Assembly (NCBI GenBank): GCA_020543525.1
Contig: JAHYIO010000003.1
Span: forward strand, 434,001 to 498,000
Direction of reading: 5' to 3'
DNA length: 64,000 nucleotides
Origin: Coriolopsis trogii
Lineage: Eukaryota > Basidiomycota > Agaricomycetes > Polyporales > Polyporaceae
Shown: positions 36,401-47,689 of the stretch, piece after piece
How positions within the stretch are numbered: the stretch's first letter is position 1
How the letters are laid out: every line of letters starts with the position of its first letter
Program-made: the position numbers and the translations under genes
The notes under the pieces: model-generated
What the model was told of the DNA's origin: nothing
Databases searched by the model: none
Seen by the model: the letters and a program-made list of their open reading frames with translations, nothing else

Positions 36401-37540
36401 CTCTCGTACGTAGTACGTACCCCTAAGTTTGTTTTCTTCGATGGTATAATCGCGAACCTGTGAACGCGCGAGCACTCGTCAACCTGCGAATACCGCGCGT
36501 CAGAGCATACGCACGCACCCCACTCCCAAGCATGCCTATCCATGCACCCTCCTCCGCACAACGCTCGGCTCTTCGCCCGCCGCGAGGCTTCTAGCTATCG
36601 AAGCGCAGCTTCCCGGTCTGCTCTCGCGCTTCCCCGCCGCTCCACACAACCACGGACGACACCGAACGGTCCTCGGGCGGCGATCGCCCGCCGCAACTCA
36701 ACGTCGAGGCTCGAGGGTGTCCACGTGGGAGACGGAGTCCTGGAGGGAGCCTTCTCTCCGCGCGGCAACGATGTGCTCCCGCTCGCGGGACTGCGCGCGC
36801 CAGGGTTCCATCCAGGCCAGCGCCGGAGCGCGAGACTCGAAGCCCAGACGTCGCCAAACGCCAAACTCCAGAGCACGAGCGCCGACCAAGGGCGTCGTGG
36901 GCAGGCTCAAGCTCAGGCTCAGACGTTGCGGGCGCGGTCCGTCGGGCGATTCGGAGCGTTCGGAGCGTCGGGCGATGGGCGCGGGGCGAGTTCAAGGCGA
37001 GGGGGAAACAGGGAGAGAAGAAGGCTAAGGAAGCGTCAGTCGGACAACAGACGGCAGACATCGGTCGGAGCGAGGAACGCAACGTCCTCCACCATCCACC
37101 CCGCCCGAGCCCACCGGCGATCCATGGTCATCGGGAAGAAGCCCGCCCAGCGAGCGGAGGAGACCGCTCACCCAACCCCACCCATCGCGCGGGTCCGGCT
37201 GGGAGTCGAAGTCGAAGCTGTCGGTCGCAGACGCGCAGTGGCCCGGTCGTAGAACCCGCATACGTGCGCGACCGGGAAAGTCCAGTGAGCCCAGTGGGAG
37301 AGCACACACTCGTCGAGCTGGCCCGTACGGCGTCTCGAGCGTGCCAAACCTTCTCTCTCCGTACGCCGGATCGAGAGCGCCCGCGGCCAAAATCAAAAAC
37401 CGCACCCGCGACGAACACCCGGGTCGATACGCTGCGCGGTGTGCTGTGGTTTGCGTGTGCGCATGCGGTCTTCGTTCGGTGCTGCACCGGGACTCGAACT
37501 CCCCGGCGCTTGTGTGACCCCGTGGGTGCTCGAGGGCTAC
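33484..37540. other. Gene-poor region, third part
   Basis: No gene is supported. There are long overlapping open frames on both strands (for example 34288-34767 minus and 36542-37252 plus) rich in Arg, Ser, Pro and Ala, as expected of GC-rich non-coding sequence. Contains CGTACG-rich clusters at 35661-35670, 35941-35954 and 36405-36420. No transposon domain was seen. Confidence 0.4.
35941..35954. repeat. CGTACG tandem palindrome
   Basis: Alternating CGTACGTACGTACG, self-complementary, with related strings at 35661-35670 and 36405-36420. Could be a simple repeat or a binding-site cluster; nothing shows which. Confidence 0.6.
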
Positions 37541-39440
37541 GGTGAGCAAGAACCTCGATAGGGGGAGGCGTATGATATCCTGTGAGTAGCCGGTGGCTGT
37601 TGGTTCAGCTCTCGGCTGTATTCGGTGTACCACGCAGTACTGGTCAGTTGAGCGCGAGTGCGGTTATGGAGGCACGCCTGCCATTGGATGCAAACGAATG
37701 TGGGAAGTCCCCACTCACCGTTGCGTCTCGGCTCAGGCCCAGATGGTGTTCTAATATTGGGTTGGGAGTCGTATGTTGCGATTCGAGGCCGCTGCAATTG
37801 AGGACCATCAGTATTTTAGTGCCAGGTGATGGCGCTCGAGGCACTGGAACGCGGGGCGCCTCGAGCCTGGCTCAGATTGGTGGTGCACTCACCAATGGCC
37901 AGACGTTGCGGGGACGGCGCCGGCATCCCTCAGGAGCTGACTACAACACCGCCGTCATTCCGAATGATGCTTCCGAGTGTTTTCGTGCAGATGGGAAAAC
38001 AGCGAACACCGCCTGCAGGCGCGGCTTGCGTGTGCGTGTGCTAGCAGCTGCGAACATATGATCTCATCCGGAAACCTGTTGGAAGTCAGAGTTGGCCCAG
38101 TCATCCAATGATGCGCCGCCTTTCCTGACAGTTTCCGTTGGTTGCGTATGCAGAGGAGGAAGCAACCATCGGGCGCAGGTGCATAGGAAGCTATAGGAGG
38201 GAATGGAGCGAACCGAATGCCAGGGTAGCATCGCTGGTGGCTGCGACACTGGTGGATGGTGATCATGTGCGTTTTGAGGGCTTGAGGATTTTGACGAATC
38301 GCAGTCGAGGCCACGGTCGGTCTGGATGGCTCAAGCGCCTAGGTAAGCCTACGCACGAACTTCACGGGTCGAATGGGCCATAACATTGGTCTGGCTGTCT
38401 ATTACAACGAGCACATGGGCATGTACATGGGTAAAGCCGTGTATGCTGCTGAAGGTAGCAGGCCGAGAACGAAAGAACACGCTCAGTAAGACCGCAGGGG
38501 AGAGTTGAATGGAGAAAAGGAGGTGCATCGAAGATACTGACACGTTCTGCGATTTTGATGACGTCCAGAGTGATATCAAGCTTAATCTGCATGGAAGCGA
38601 TGGGAACTCTGGCGTCGGGCAAAGTTGCGCGCTCTGAAGAAGCAGGGAATAGCAGCGCCTCAGGAGTTGAGCAAGTCAATGAATACCGGCGACGGGACGC
38701 AGGAGAAGGTGTTGATGAGGTCTCCGGAGACCGGTATCATCGGGGTCCGGCTGAGGCTTCTTGACCACAAGATTGAGCCGCTGAGTGCGAGTGGGAGCAA
38801 GTTGCGAGACAAGACGCAAGAACAGAGAGAAGAATGGAGGGTGAGTCAGCGATGGAAGAGATGTTATCATGAAGGTAGGGGGGATTCGTCAGCTGAAGAA
38901 GAGAGTCTACTGGACTTGCTGAGAGATCGGAATATAGGCCTAGGAGTGCAGACGCTGGGGGAAGGCGAGTAGGAATTAGTCAGGAACGATGGACGGGCCA
39001 AGTGGGGCGATATCGGGGTCGGGAATGGTCAGGTACCACTAAGGCGTTGGGGACAGTAGGAGAACGTTCTGCGAGTACGCAAAGAGGAGGAGCGTGCGGA
39101 GGACGGCGCGGTGGATGTGTCTGGAAGCGCGTCGTACGGGCAAAGTCACGTGTGGGACTGATTTTGTCGGTGTTGAGTCGGACCGAGGATTAGCTTGGTG
39201 GCGAGCGATGCGTCGGAGGAGGACAAGATTCGGAATGAGTCGTCATGGGTGGCCGAGAGAACGAGTGTGCGTCCGAGGCGGTCACGGGTGGTGCAAGAGG
39301 AGGTTGGCCAGCAGAGTGAGAGAGAGAGGACCACGCGGGGACGGCGTGGTGGGAGAGAAGGCCGGGTGGGGAAAGAGCGTGGGAGTAGGGTTAGGGAGAA
39401 AAGGAATAAAGCGGAGTGTGAACTGGAGATAGTGGACGCC
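37541..39440. other. Gene-poor region, fourth part, purine-rich on plus strand
   Basis: From about 38.4 to 39.44 kb the plus strand is G/A-rich, and it switches sharply to C/T-rich after 39.44 kb. Both strands can be read as protein-like fragments: plus 38625-38972 (SAEEESLLDLLRDRNIGLGV), minus around 38760-38960 (LLGLYSDLSASPVDSLLQLT). The base switch suggests a divergent promoter at 39.44 kb with a minus-strand transcript running left, but no full gene model was reached. Confidence 0.35.
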
Positions 39441-39499
39441 TTATGCGATCGGCCGTTGCTCGTCCTGCCCTGGCATTGGGTGCGTTTCTGTCCCTTCAC

Positions 39500-39506
39500 T
39501 ATAAAG
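39500..39506 (+). promoter_or_regulatory. TATA-like box upstream of the 39.77 kb gene
   Basis: TATAAAG 265 bases before the ATG at 39771. A second TATAAG lies at 39722-39727, only 44 bases before the ATG, and would sit in or near the leader. The distance makes the first a plausible core promoter element if the leader is long. Confidence 0.35.
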
Positions 39507-39770
39507 AGATGCCGGGGCTTGGGCCATGCGCTTTCCCCGCCCGTGCCCTCCCCCGTCACAGTGCCCCGCCGTTGTCCTCCCAGCAAGGCGACAAGCTTCC
39601 TTTAGACCGTGCCACTCACACAAAGCTTCTGCACGCTTTGACCGCCTGCGTCCCATATAGGCCTCTCCTCCCACCCGTTTCTCCGACCATTCCTCGGCGG
39701 CCACCAATATCCAGCTTCCCATATAAGGCCCCATCTTCAACATCCTCCCCACTTCTCACCCTCCCTAGCC

Positions 39771-40805
39771 ATGTACGACTATCCCCTCTATCCGTCCGCC
39801 TCGACGCCTCCCTCGCCCCGATCGCACAGGAAACACCACCACAGGCGGTCGCAGTCCCCCATCCCCCATCTCGCCACCCTTCTCCCCTCTAACCATTATC
39901 CGCACGAGTACTCACCATCCACACGCGCTGCGGATGTATCGCGTCTCCTCGACCCAGCCTACGCCAGCAGCGCATCATCTTCCTCGACGAGCCCAACGCC
40001 TTCACCACACACGCAGACCCGTGCATATGTCGACCACAACGGTGACCTCCACGATCCCGACTACCGCGACTTCCCCGTCCTCCGCCCAACCGCGCGTACC
40101 ACATACGCCATCAAGCCCCGGCGGACAAGCACCAGCAGCGCGACGCGTTCTCGCAGTCATGACCGTCACCCAGTCGCCATTCACCCACCACGGCCGAGTT
40201 GGGAGCGCGACTGGAGCACGGAGGTGGATGACTCGGATGACGACCTAGAGGACGATGAAGTCGAGAGCCAGTCCCACTTCAGCCCATTCGCATCCCACCA
40301 CGCGTCTCACCGCAAGACGTCTCGCGGCGCGTACCACCGCACTACGTACTCCTCGAGTTACTACTACTTCGGCGACATGCCCTCGACCTCGAGCCCCGTC
40401 GGATCGTATGAAGATGAGTCCCCATCTCAGAATGCGCTCCAACTGCACGAGTCTCCGTTCGAGGATGACGTCGACGAAGTCGAGGAGTCCCGCAAGACGG
40501 CGAGTCTCATTAGAAAGGTGTCCAAGCCGAAGAAGGCTCTCTCCATGCAGCGCGAGGTGGAGAAGGACGAGGAATCTTCTCCCCGGCTTCTGTCGCTAGA
40601 TGAGCAGCTCGAGGACGAGCACGCGTCGACGTGAGTTCTAACTCTTTCATATCCGACTTATACCAGACGCTGACTTCATTTCCCCTCTAGACCGACGTGC
40701 ACGCACATCCTTCGCCAACAATGGCAGGCTGTCACTCTCCGTATTCGCTTCGGCGTCTTCCACGCAAAGCGGCGACTGCTCCCTCGCCGGCGACCTACAA
40801 CCTAG
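39771..40805 (+). CDS. Conserved-looking protein of unknown function, low complexity
   Basis: Two exons, 39771-40630 and 40691-40805, joined through a GTGAGT donor and CCTCTAG acceptor; 324 residues. Start MYDYPLYPSASTPPSPRSHR follows a pyrimidine-rich leader. Most of exon 1 is Ser/Pro/His-rich and looks disordered, with an acidic patch (DDSDDDLEDDEVESQ) near the middle. The small second exon encodes an ordered basic segment, CTHILRQQWQAVTLRIRFGV then FHAKRRLLPRR, which is the part most likely to be conserved. No signal peptide or membrane helix. No function is proposed. It is the only well supported gene in about 20 kb. Confidence 0.75.
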
Positions 40806-43800
40806 ATCTCGTCATGTCTCACAGAGTTTCCCTGGCGCATAGGCTTTCCTCACGACAGCCCTGGTCGACCGCAGTACGCGTGCGCGCGGACTCCCAGGTC
40901 GATGTGCGCGGACTCTGTTCCCGCTGACCTGTTCTTGTCCCCTCTTCGGTCTAACCGGAGGCGCATTGGCACGCCTACTCAACCGTGGAAAAGTGATTCC
41001 GCGGCGACCCACGACTTGTTTGCATTGCTATCCTTATGCATTCTCATTGACTCCGTTATCTCTCATGCCCATCTCTCACTCATCTTATCACGGCCTTGGA
41101 TTCCCTCACGACCTGCGGCACCGAACGCGGTGCACGTGTATTCCGCCCTCGCACATTCGCGCGAGGTCGCGGCGCGTCCTCCCACACTTCCCCTCCGCAC
41201 TCACGCATTGGATATCGACCTCCTCACGGCTTGCTCACGCTCGTATGTACACGGACGATGGACACGGCTTGCTCGGACAGAGAGAACTCTTCCCCTATCT
41301 GCTCCATCACCCTCATCCTCAGCCTCACGATCACATCTGCATGTCTTCATCCTCTCATCATCACTTTTTTCCGTATGTCATCGCGCTTTCGGACCTGCAC
41401 ATAGTTTTCCACATTTTTTCCCATCGCATTCTCACTATTCTGCTCTCCACATTCAGAGCGGACTTGCCCTGGCCCGAGTCGGCCGTGGGTTTCGTTTCCT
41501 TCACATCGCATCGCATCGCATTGCACTCCCCCATTTTGTATCGCATAGGTTTCTTTTCTCTCGCACGCTGTTCACGCACTCACTCACAAAGGAAGAGAAA
41601 AAAAGGGCTGTATGTAGGTAGCAGAGTACTCATCATGTCACGAGAAGAACGAACGAATAGGAAAACGAGAAAGTTGAAGATCTTGTATCTCGTCTTGTGT
41701 GCTCGCGCGTGATTCACCGCGACAGAGTCGTCCGGCTCTTGTTGTTGTTCTCCTCTCCCCTCTCTGCCTGCGTTTCGTGTGCACACGTATCCGCTAGGAC
41801 ATAGCACCCGGAAGCCGTTCTGTGGCGCCCTCGGCGTGAAAACCGTCCAAGAGGCTACGATCGAGGGAACCCACGAAGGCGCCACCCCCACAGTGCCCGT
41901 CCATGCGTCAGCGACAGCATTACTATGCACCCGCCCATGCATTGAACGGGCGCTCCGAAGCGAAAGGGTTTTTTTTTTTTCCTTCTTCTTTTCGTTTCTT
42001 GTCCCGCCTCGGAGAGACTCGCGCCGGATTCCGAATGCGACTCGCATAGCCGCTTACGCACGATCGCACAAAGCACAAGCACCGGTACGGCCTCGAGGGG
42101 AGGCTCGGAGCACTGGCCAGTGGCCTGACTCCTACTGACTCTTCGTTATCCAGATATCCAACGTGTGTGTCTATGAATTACTTCGAGAGGCGAGAGAAGA
42201 GAAGAGAGAAGAGACTTGGCGGAGGGTGCTGCTGCTGGTGCGGCACTGCCGCTGCGGTTGGTGCGGTGCGTGCGCGCACGCGTACGGCGTGGTTGGGGTC
42301 GTAGTCGGGTCAGGTGAGAGGTGCAGCTGCCACTGGGCCTGGCACTTTGAGTTCGGAGGCCAAGTTCTCGAGGGGGCGGAGCTGGCCGGGATGCTTCTCG
42401 GTGCGAACGCGTTCATGGATATCCGTTGCTGCGTGCCAGTGCGCAGGCGAGACTCGCGGGGTCGAGTACTTCTGCGGGCCGTGTGACCAGTACGTATACT
42501 GTCGCCGCTGTCAGTGTGAATGTAACTGTGTTTGCGTGTAGTCTACTAGAGTTTCGGGCTGCGCGAAGGAGTATGTGTACATGGGAACTACGTAGTACAC
42601 TGTAGGAGGCTGCGCGAAGAGTACGAATGGATCCGAATCTGGATGCGGATACAAGCCGCAGAGCGCGTGGCCCTGTGCCTGCTCGATCCCGATTGTGGCC
42701 TGAACGTTAATTCTGAACTCGGCCGGAGGTTTACCTCCCGGACACTCAATTCGAGAGGTTCAGGTTGGCTGGGAAGTTTTTCTTCGTGCCCATCCGGCTG
42801 GTTTCCGTCTCTGCGACTCCTGTGGTGGTTGTCAAGAATCAGGATAGAAGCCGAAGGGCCGACGAGCTCGAGCTCGACTCGAGTGCGCATGTGCAGTGGC
42901 GGGAAGGAGGTTTTGGCCTGCGTTTAGCCATTCACGCTTACGACGTTTGCGAACTCGTGTTCGCTGAATGAATACCGAAAACTGCAACGGGGAGCTTGAA
43001 GTGCGGGATGCGAGAGCAGGACCCTGTCGACTTGATGCTACTGTCCAAGCCTAAATGGTTCTGCCGGGTCGACTTCGATGTCGACCGGTACAGTGCAACC
43101 TAATTGGGCAACTGCTCATCGCTGTGCTCTGCTTCGGCTGTGGTTGCTGGACAGAAGACCGAGGTGCCGGTAAGTAGACGTTACGTTGACACGGATCAGC
43201 CATTCAGCCTACGAAGTTTTGCGGTGGCATGTTCATGAAGTCGGAAGGTTGCCACGGTACTTACTGTAAGCGCGAATCGGAATCGTGCATTTCCGCCAAG
43301 TTCTGAGCAGAGCATACGGCCTCGTAATACACCATTACTCAGCCTCCTACAACGGGATCCTGGGTGGATGCGAATCGTAGTCAGTACAGGACCGAGTCAG
43401 AGACGAGTCATTTCGAAATACTCGCGCACCGCCATTCGAAGACATCCGGGCGTACGTATGCGAGTCTCAAATGGATTGGTAAGTCTGCGCACCACAGTCG
43501 AGAACGAAAAGTTGCATTCGGAGAGTTGGGCTTACGAATCTAACTCGCCATGCTGTACACCCCATCGCAAGTCCGAACGGCCATGCGCACCCATCGGACG
43601 AGGGACGCGTCTAGTGAAAGCATCTGCGAGGTGACGGTGGGAACGTCGACGGCCAAGATCGTCACGCTAACGCCCGGACGCGCGCTGCGCTCCCGACTTC
43701 CTCGGAGGTCGACGCGGCGCCGAAACCGCTCACGGCTTCTCGGCTCGAAGGGGCAAATTAAAGCGGAGCGAAAGATTCTTGCTTCGTGGGAATCAGGGTC

Positions 43801-43989
43801 GTGTGAATTGTGAAGGCGCCCAACGGGAGATATTTGCTGCATGTACAAGCCAACGGAACGCGCATGTTTATTGAACGCCATTGTGGTCAATGAAGAGGAC
43901 GGGATTGGATGTCAGCCGTTCTTCGCGCGCGCGAGGGACGGGGGTCGGGATGCGTGAGCAGACGGGATCCAGGGGTCAAAGGTGCAAGA
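40806..43989. other. Gene-poor region after the 39.77 kb gene
   Basis: 40.8-41.7 kb is C/T-rich and may include the long 3' flank of the preceding gene. A run of twelve T lies at 41969-41980. 42.17-42.25 kb is purine-rich (GAGAGAAG repeats). The open frames seen (for example 40902-41621, +) are Ser/His/Leu-rich and carry no family motif. No tRNA, rRNA or transposon signature. Confidence 0.4.
41969..41980. repeat. Poly-T run
   Basis: Twelve consecutive T followed by a pyrimidine-rich tract. Could be a promoter poly(dA:dT) tract for an unseen transcript or a simple repeat. Confidence 0.7.
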
Positions 43990-44077
43990 GACTAACCAAG
44001 AGTGCCTGGTGAAGGAACAGAGGCTGGTAACAAGCACCCAAGAGTGTGCGGATCAGTTGCATCGTCTTGGAGACATT

Positions 44078-44666
44078 TCACCGTGGTATTGAAGGCGTTG
44101 AGAGCCGCGTGTCGCGGGCGGCCTTTTGACTTTTTGAAGTTGTTTGAGGGTGCCCGTCTCGTATTAGAGCCGTCTGAACCGCTTGATGGCAGATCAAAGC
44201 CAATATCGGTTGCTGTATCTTATGTGAAAAGCCGCCGCGGACCGTCTCCTGGAAGATAACGAGCAACTGCCGACGTGGCAAGCGGTCGCAGGTCGTGTGT
44301 GGACGCCGAGAGGGCTCACGTTTAGGGTTACGGATTGGGAAGAGCTGAGTTGAAGCGGCGACGTCTCGCGAGGGACATTCGGAGGCCTCATCCCCCCGAG
44401 TGGGGCCATTCCGAGGACCGAACATCTTGACTTACCACCCTCACGTTCCTCGCGTTGGAGTGGCAGCCCCTCGGACAGAGCGGGCAGAAGGGCTCTGTTC
44501 GGGATCCGGTTGCGCAAGGTGGTGGTGAGTGGGAGTGTCTCGGCCGTGCACACGTCACTGACGCGATATTTGACGATGACGACCCACGGGCGAGATGGGT
44601 CCTTGTGCCATCCGGTAGGGTAAGTGAATGAACCTTGTCCAACCGTTCGTATCTCTCGGCAGAGAC
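44078..44666 (-). CDS. Possible spliced gene with a Cys/His-rich segment (low confidence)
   Basis: Minus-strand exon 44666-44436 is open in one frame with splice-like ends (CATCCAG acceptor, GTAAGT donor) and is an exact multiple of three. It reads VSAERYERLDKVHSLTLPDG and ends in EPFCPLCPRGCHSNARNVRV, a Cys/His-rich cluster. After a TTATCTTCCAG acceptor a second exon starts at 44248 (ETVRGGFSHKIQQPILALIC) and stops at 44078. In another phase the second exon reads NNFKKSKGRPRHAALNAFNT, with an AT-hook-like GRPRH. No start codon was found and the plus strand is also open here (44002-44259), so it may be chance. No family is claimed. Confidence 0.2.
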
Positions 44667-47599
44667 CTGGATGTTGCACGCAAAATGTGGACAGAACGCG
44701 TCGACGAAGGCAAACGCGTGTCGTCATCCACTCACGACGCGTGACGTCAGCGCGACACCTGGGAGTGAGAAGCTTAACTGTCTCTGTGCCTACTAAACGG
44801 ACTCCTCGTGTTCGCGGCGCGCTGGATATTGACAGCGGCTTGGCCCAGGTGTGCTATCCCATGCGCAAAAGTGTTGTCCAACGTCCATATGACGACCGTA
44901 TCCTCCCGTTGCTCCCACTCAACACGCCCCTCCTGCCTGGTCTCATAGTCTTCTCATACCTGCTTCCGCATAGTACTGTACGCTCCTATCCACGATACTG
45001 ACGTCAAAGCTCCGAGGAGTTCTGCATCCTACAGGATTCCTTCCAGCGGGCCACCATTCGCAACCTACTAGTACTATCTCGCGTCCCTCATCGCAGCATG
45101 TCGACTCCCGTGACCTGAATGAGCTGCGCATGCTGGTATGTTCTCTGACGGCATGCTCTCCACTTTCCCCTGGCCCAGAACCATCTCGTATGTCTGCTAT
45201 CTGCTCGAAGGTGGTGCGAGACGAGCGTAATGCCCACCCCGGCTCGTCATTGCTTGATTTGATCTCGAGGTATGTTCAAGTTGTGGCATCATATCCCAGA
45301 CCTCGCACGTTTGTAACCCTAACGGTTATTCCTCTCATATCGGAGTGCGCGAAGGTTGCCAGAACTGATCCATTTCTCATTCCTTAGCTTCAGGCTCCCG
45401 TGTTCCGATCTAGGCCGGCACGTTGCCACGCTGCGCGGCCTCTCCTCTCCTTTTGCGCAGCTTCGTCCACAACCGTTCAATCACGCATACGCAACGTCGC
45501 ATACAGAGTGCGGTGTTTCCCATAATTGACTTTTCCTCTCACGCTGATGAAGCTCCGTACGGACCGACATCGTCATTATCCTCAAACGAAGCTCCCCTAG
45601 CTACTCACCTTCACCGAAGGCTTGATCGTAGCGACGCAGTCCGATTGGGACACAACTATGCAACAAGAGCGTGCGCTAGTACTGGCACCCCAGTCCGTCC
45701 ACTTCACCGCTTGCATCACTACCCCCGCTACCTCGCACACAACTCTGCAACCTGCCAACCGAACATCGAGGCCCGGACACCCAGTCATCTATATACAGAT
45801 TTCTCAGACCACCCGCTCCAGACTCGAGGGTTCACTCGAGGCTCAGAAGTCTAGCCCGCTACCATGTCCCTCTCTCTCTGTGCGACCTACCAACCCAGTA
45901 CCAAGCTTTTCTCAGGCTCTTCAGCAGCGCTGCTGCACATTAGAGGGCCGATAGCATCCCCGTAGGCTATAGCACGCCTCGAGGCTAACGCACCACGTCG
46001 CCTCCCGACCCGTCTCTCCTCGGATGGTTCGCTCGGAGGACCAAGGCACCTATCGCATACCCACGCACTCGAGTTCCCCGCGCACAGGTGCTCACGATGT
46101 CCCACACACACATCCGCGGCCTTGACACTTTGGCCGCGTCACTCGCGCGGCCGGGGAGAGCACCGCGACCGCGCGTATCCGTCAGGACTGCGGAGTCAGC
46201 GCAGCGAGTGCGGGCTACGGCAAGCTCGGCGCGCACGCCGCGACTGTGGAGGTCAGCTGAGTGACGATTGGCGGGCTGCGTGCTAGCATGCGTGTAAGTA
46301 CAGTGCTCGCATTAGTGCGCTCACGAACCATTCAACGTTCAGGCACCGTACTTTCCGGATACTGCTTGCTCAGGTTTGTGACTCCGACATGAGAAATGCG
46401 GTTCATCTCCGTTGGATGCGCAGGCTGGAGCTCGAGAGAGGCGATGCATATGATTGCGCCATACACGCCCATGGACGTGTACATGTGGTTTGCGGTATGT
46501 CTCCGCTCACCGATCTACTGCCGCTGGAATGCTCGACGGGCGGATAAAGGCCGGAGCGAGAGTGGGGCATGCAATAGGGAGATGGGGAAGATATGTGACC
46601 AGGTGTGCCTTGTGCCTGCCTGACCGCGCAGACCACCGACTGCGACTGATAAGATATGCAGGCATAATGGTATGCAAGGGCTCTCCGGGGGCGTCTTGAA
46701 TGGTTGCCGGAATGATCTTCACGTCTGGCGTCGGTTTCCTCTTGAAACGTGTTTGGCGTAAGTGGGCAAGGGAAGAGCGCCGTCGCGCGAGCGTTGGCAG
46801 CTCCATGTGTTTGTTACTTGGTACGTACGGCGTTGCAAACCGAGTACATCGGTATCCTATGCCGTCCTGGCTTTGATGCCTTCAGTGTTCAACGGGGCTC
46901 GCTGAATGCGTCGCCTGTAGATGTAGTTGAACCCGTCTCCCTAGATTCAACGAGTGGATATAATATCGGTGAATGAACGGACGTAAGCCGAGATGGATGG
47001 AGCAACGCAACGATGCCTCGATCGTCTAGATCATGACCTCCAACGGAAGCATTTGAAGTCGCTATGCGGTCAGGTCTCTCCGATGCTCACCGAGCTGGAC
47101 GTCTGAGTGTGAATAGGCTGGATCATACATGATGAGTAGAACGACAGACTTGGTCGGGGCAGGCAGGCATTGCGAGTACACTTACTGCTCCGTTCCGATA
47201 TTCTGCTGCCCCTTAGTCTCCAAAAGACCCTAGAAAATCGGGTGTGGTATAGGGACGAATAGGATGCTCACGCACGTCGTCGGGAAAGAACGGAACGGAC
47301 GCCAGATGCTCCGGGCAACCTGTATTTGGCCACATAGGCGCGATATGTCACAGGCACGTGAACGCGACTGGACGTGACATGATGCGTCATGGTGTCGGGA
47401 AGTGAAGCCCATCGTGGGGGGAGGGGAGGCCGTACCTCGACAGACACAGCAGCTGACACGGCGAAGAATATTCGAGTATGAGAGTCGCATCGAGGCGTTG
47501 GACCCAGTCGCTCCGATATTGTCCAAGGACCTGTGGCGGGATTTCGGTGATGCTGTCGCCGATCCAGCCTAGCCCGCGATGTTGCGCGTCTGTACTGCG
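44667..47599. other. Gene-poor region before the Kre9-like gene
   Basis: No gene is supported. Short open frames on both strands show no motif, no linked splice sites of quality and no repeated structure. The right end should hold the promoter of the gene at 47690. Confidence 0.4.
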
Positions 47600-47606
47600 T
47601 ATAAAA
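47600..47606 (+). promoter_or_regulatory. TATA box of the Kre9-like gene
   Basis: TATAAAA 84 bases before the ATG at 47690, a normal spacing for a strongly expressed fungal gene with a short leader. Confidence 0.6.
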
Positions 47607-47689
47607 CACATCGGCGAAAGACGAAGAAAGACCAAGCAATCAGCTTCAGTTCACACACAGACCTACTCACATATCCTTTACGACCTCTC

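Noticed and set aside
37460..37530. tRNA-like T-arm on the minus strand (GTTCGAGTCCCGGTGC)
   Set aside because: It resembles a B box, but the stem does not form a normal 5 bp arm with a 7-base loop. No A box or matching acceptor stem lies upstream.
43067..43086. Small hairpin (7 bp stem GGTCGAC, 6-base loop)
   Set aside because: Short perfect inverted repeats of this size are common by chance; nothing around it suggests a terminator or RNA.
27540..47599. Transposable element or LTR remnants
   Set aside because: No reverse transcriptase, integrase, RNase H or transposase motifs and no long direct or inverted terminal repeats were found by reading. A very degraded element cannot be excluded.
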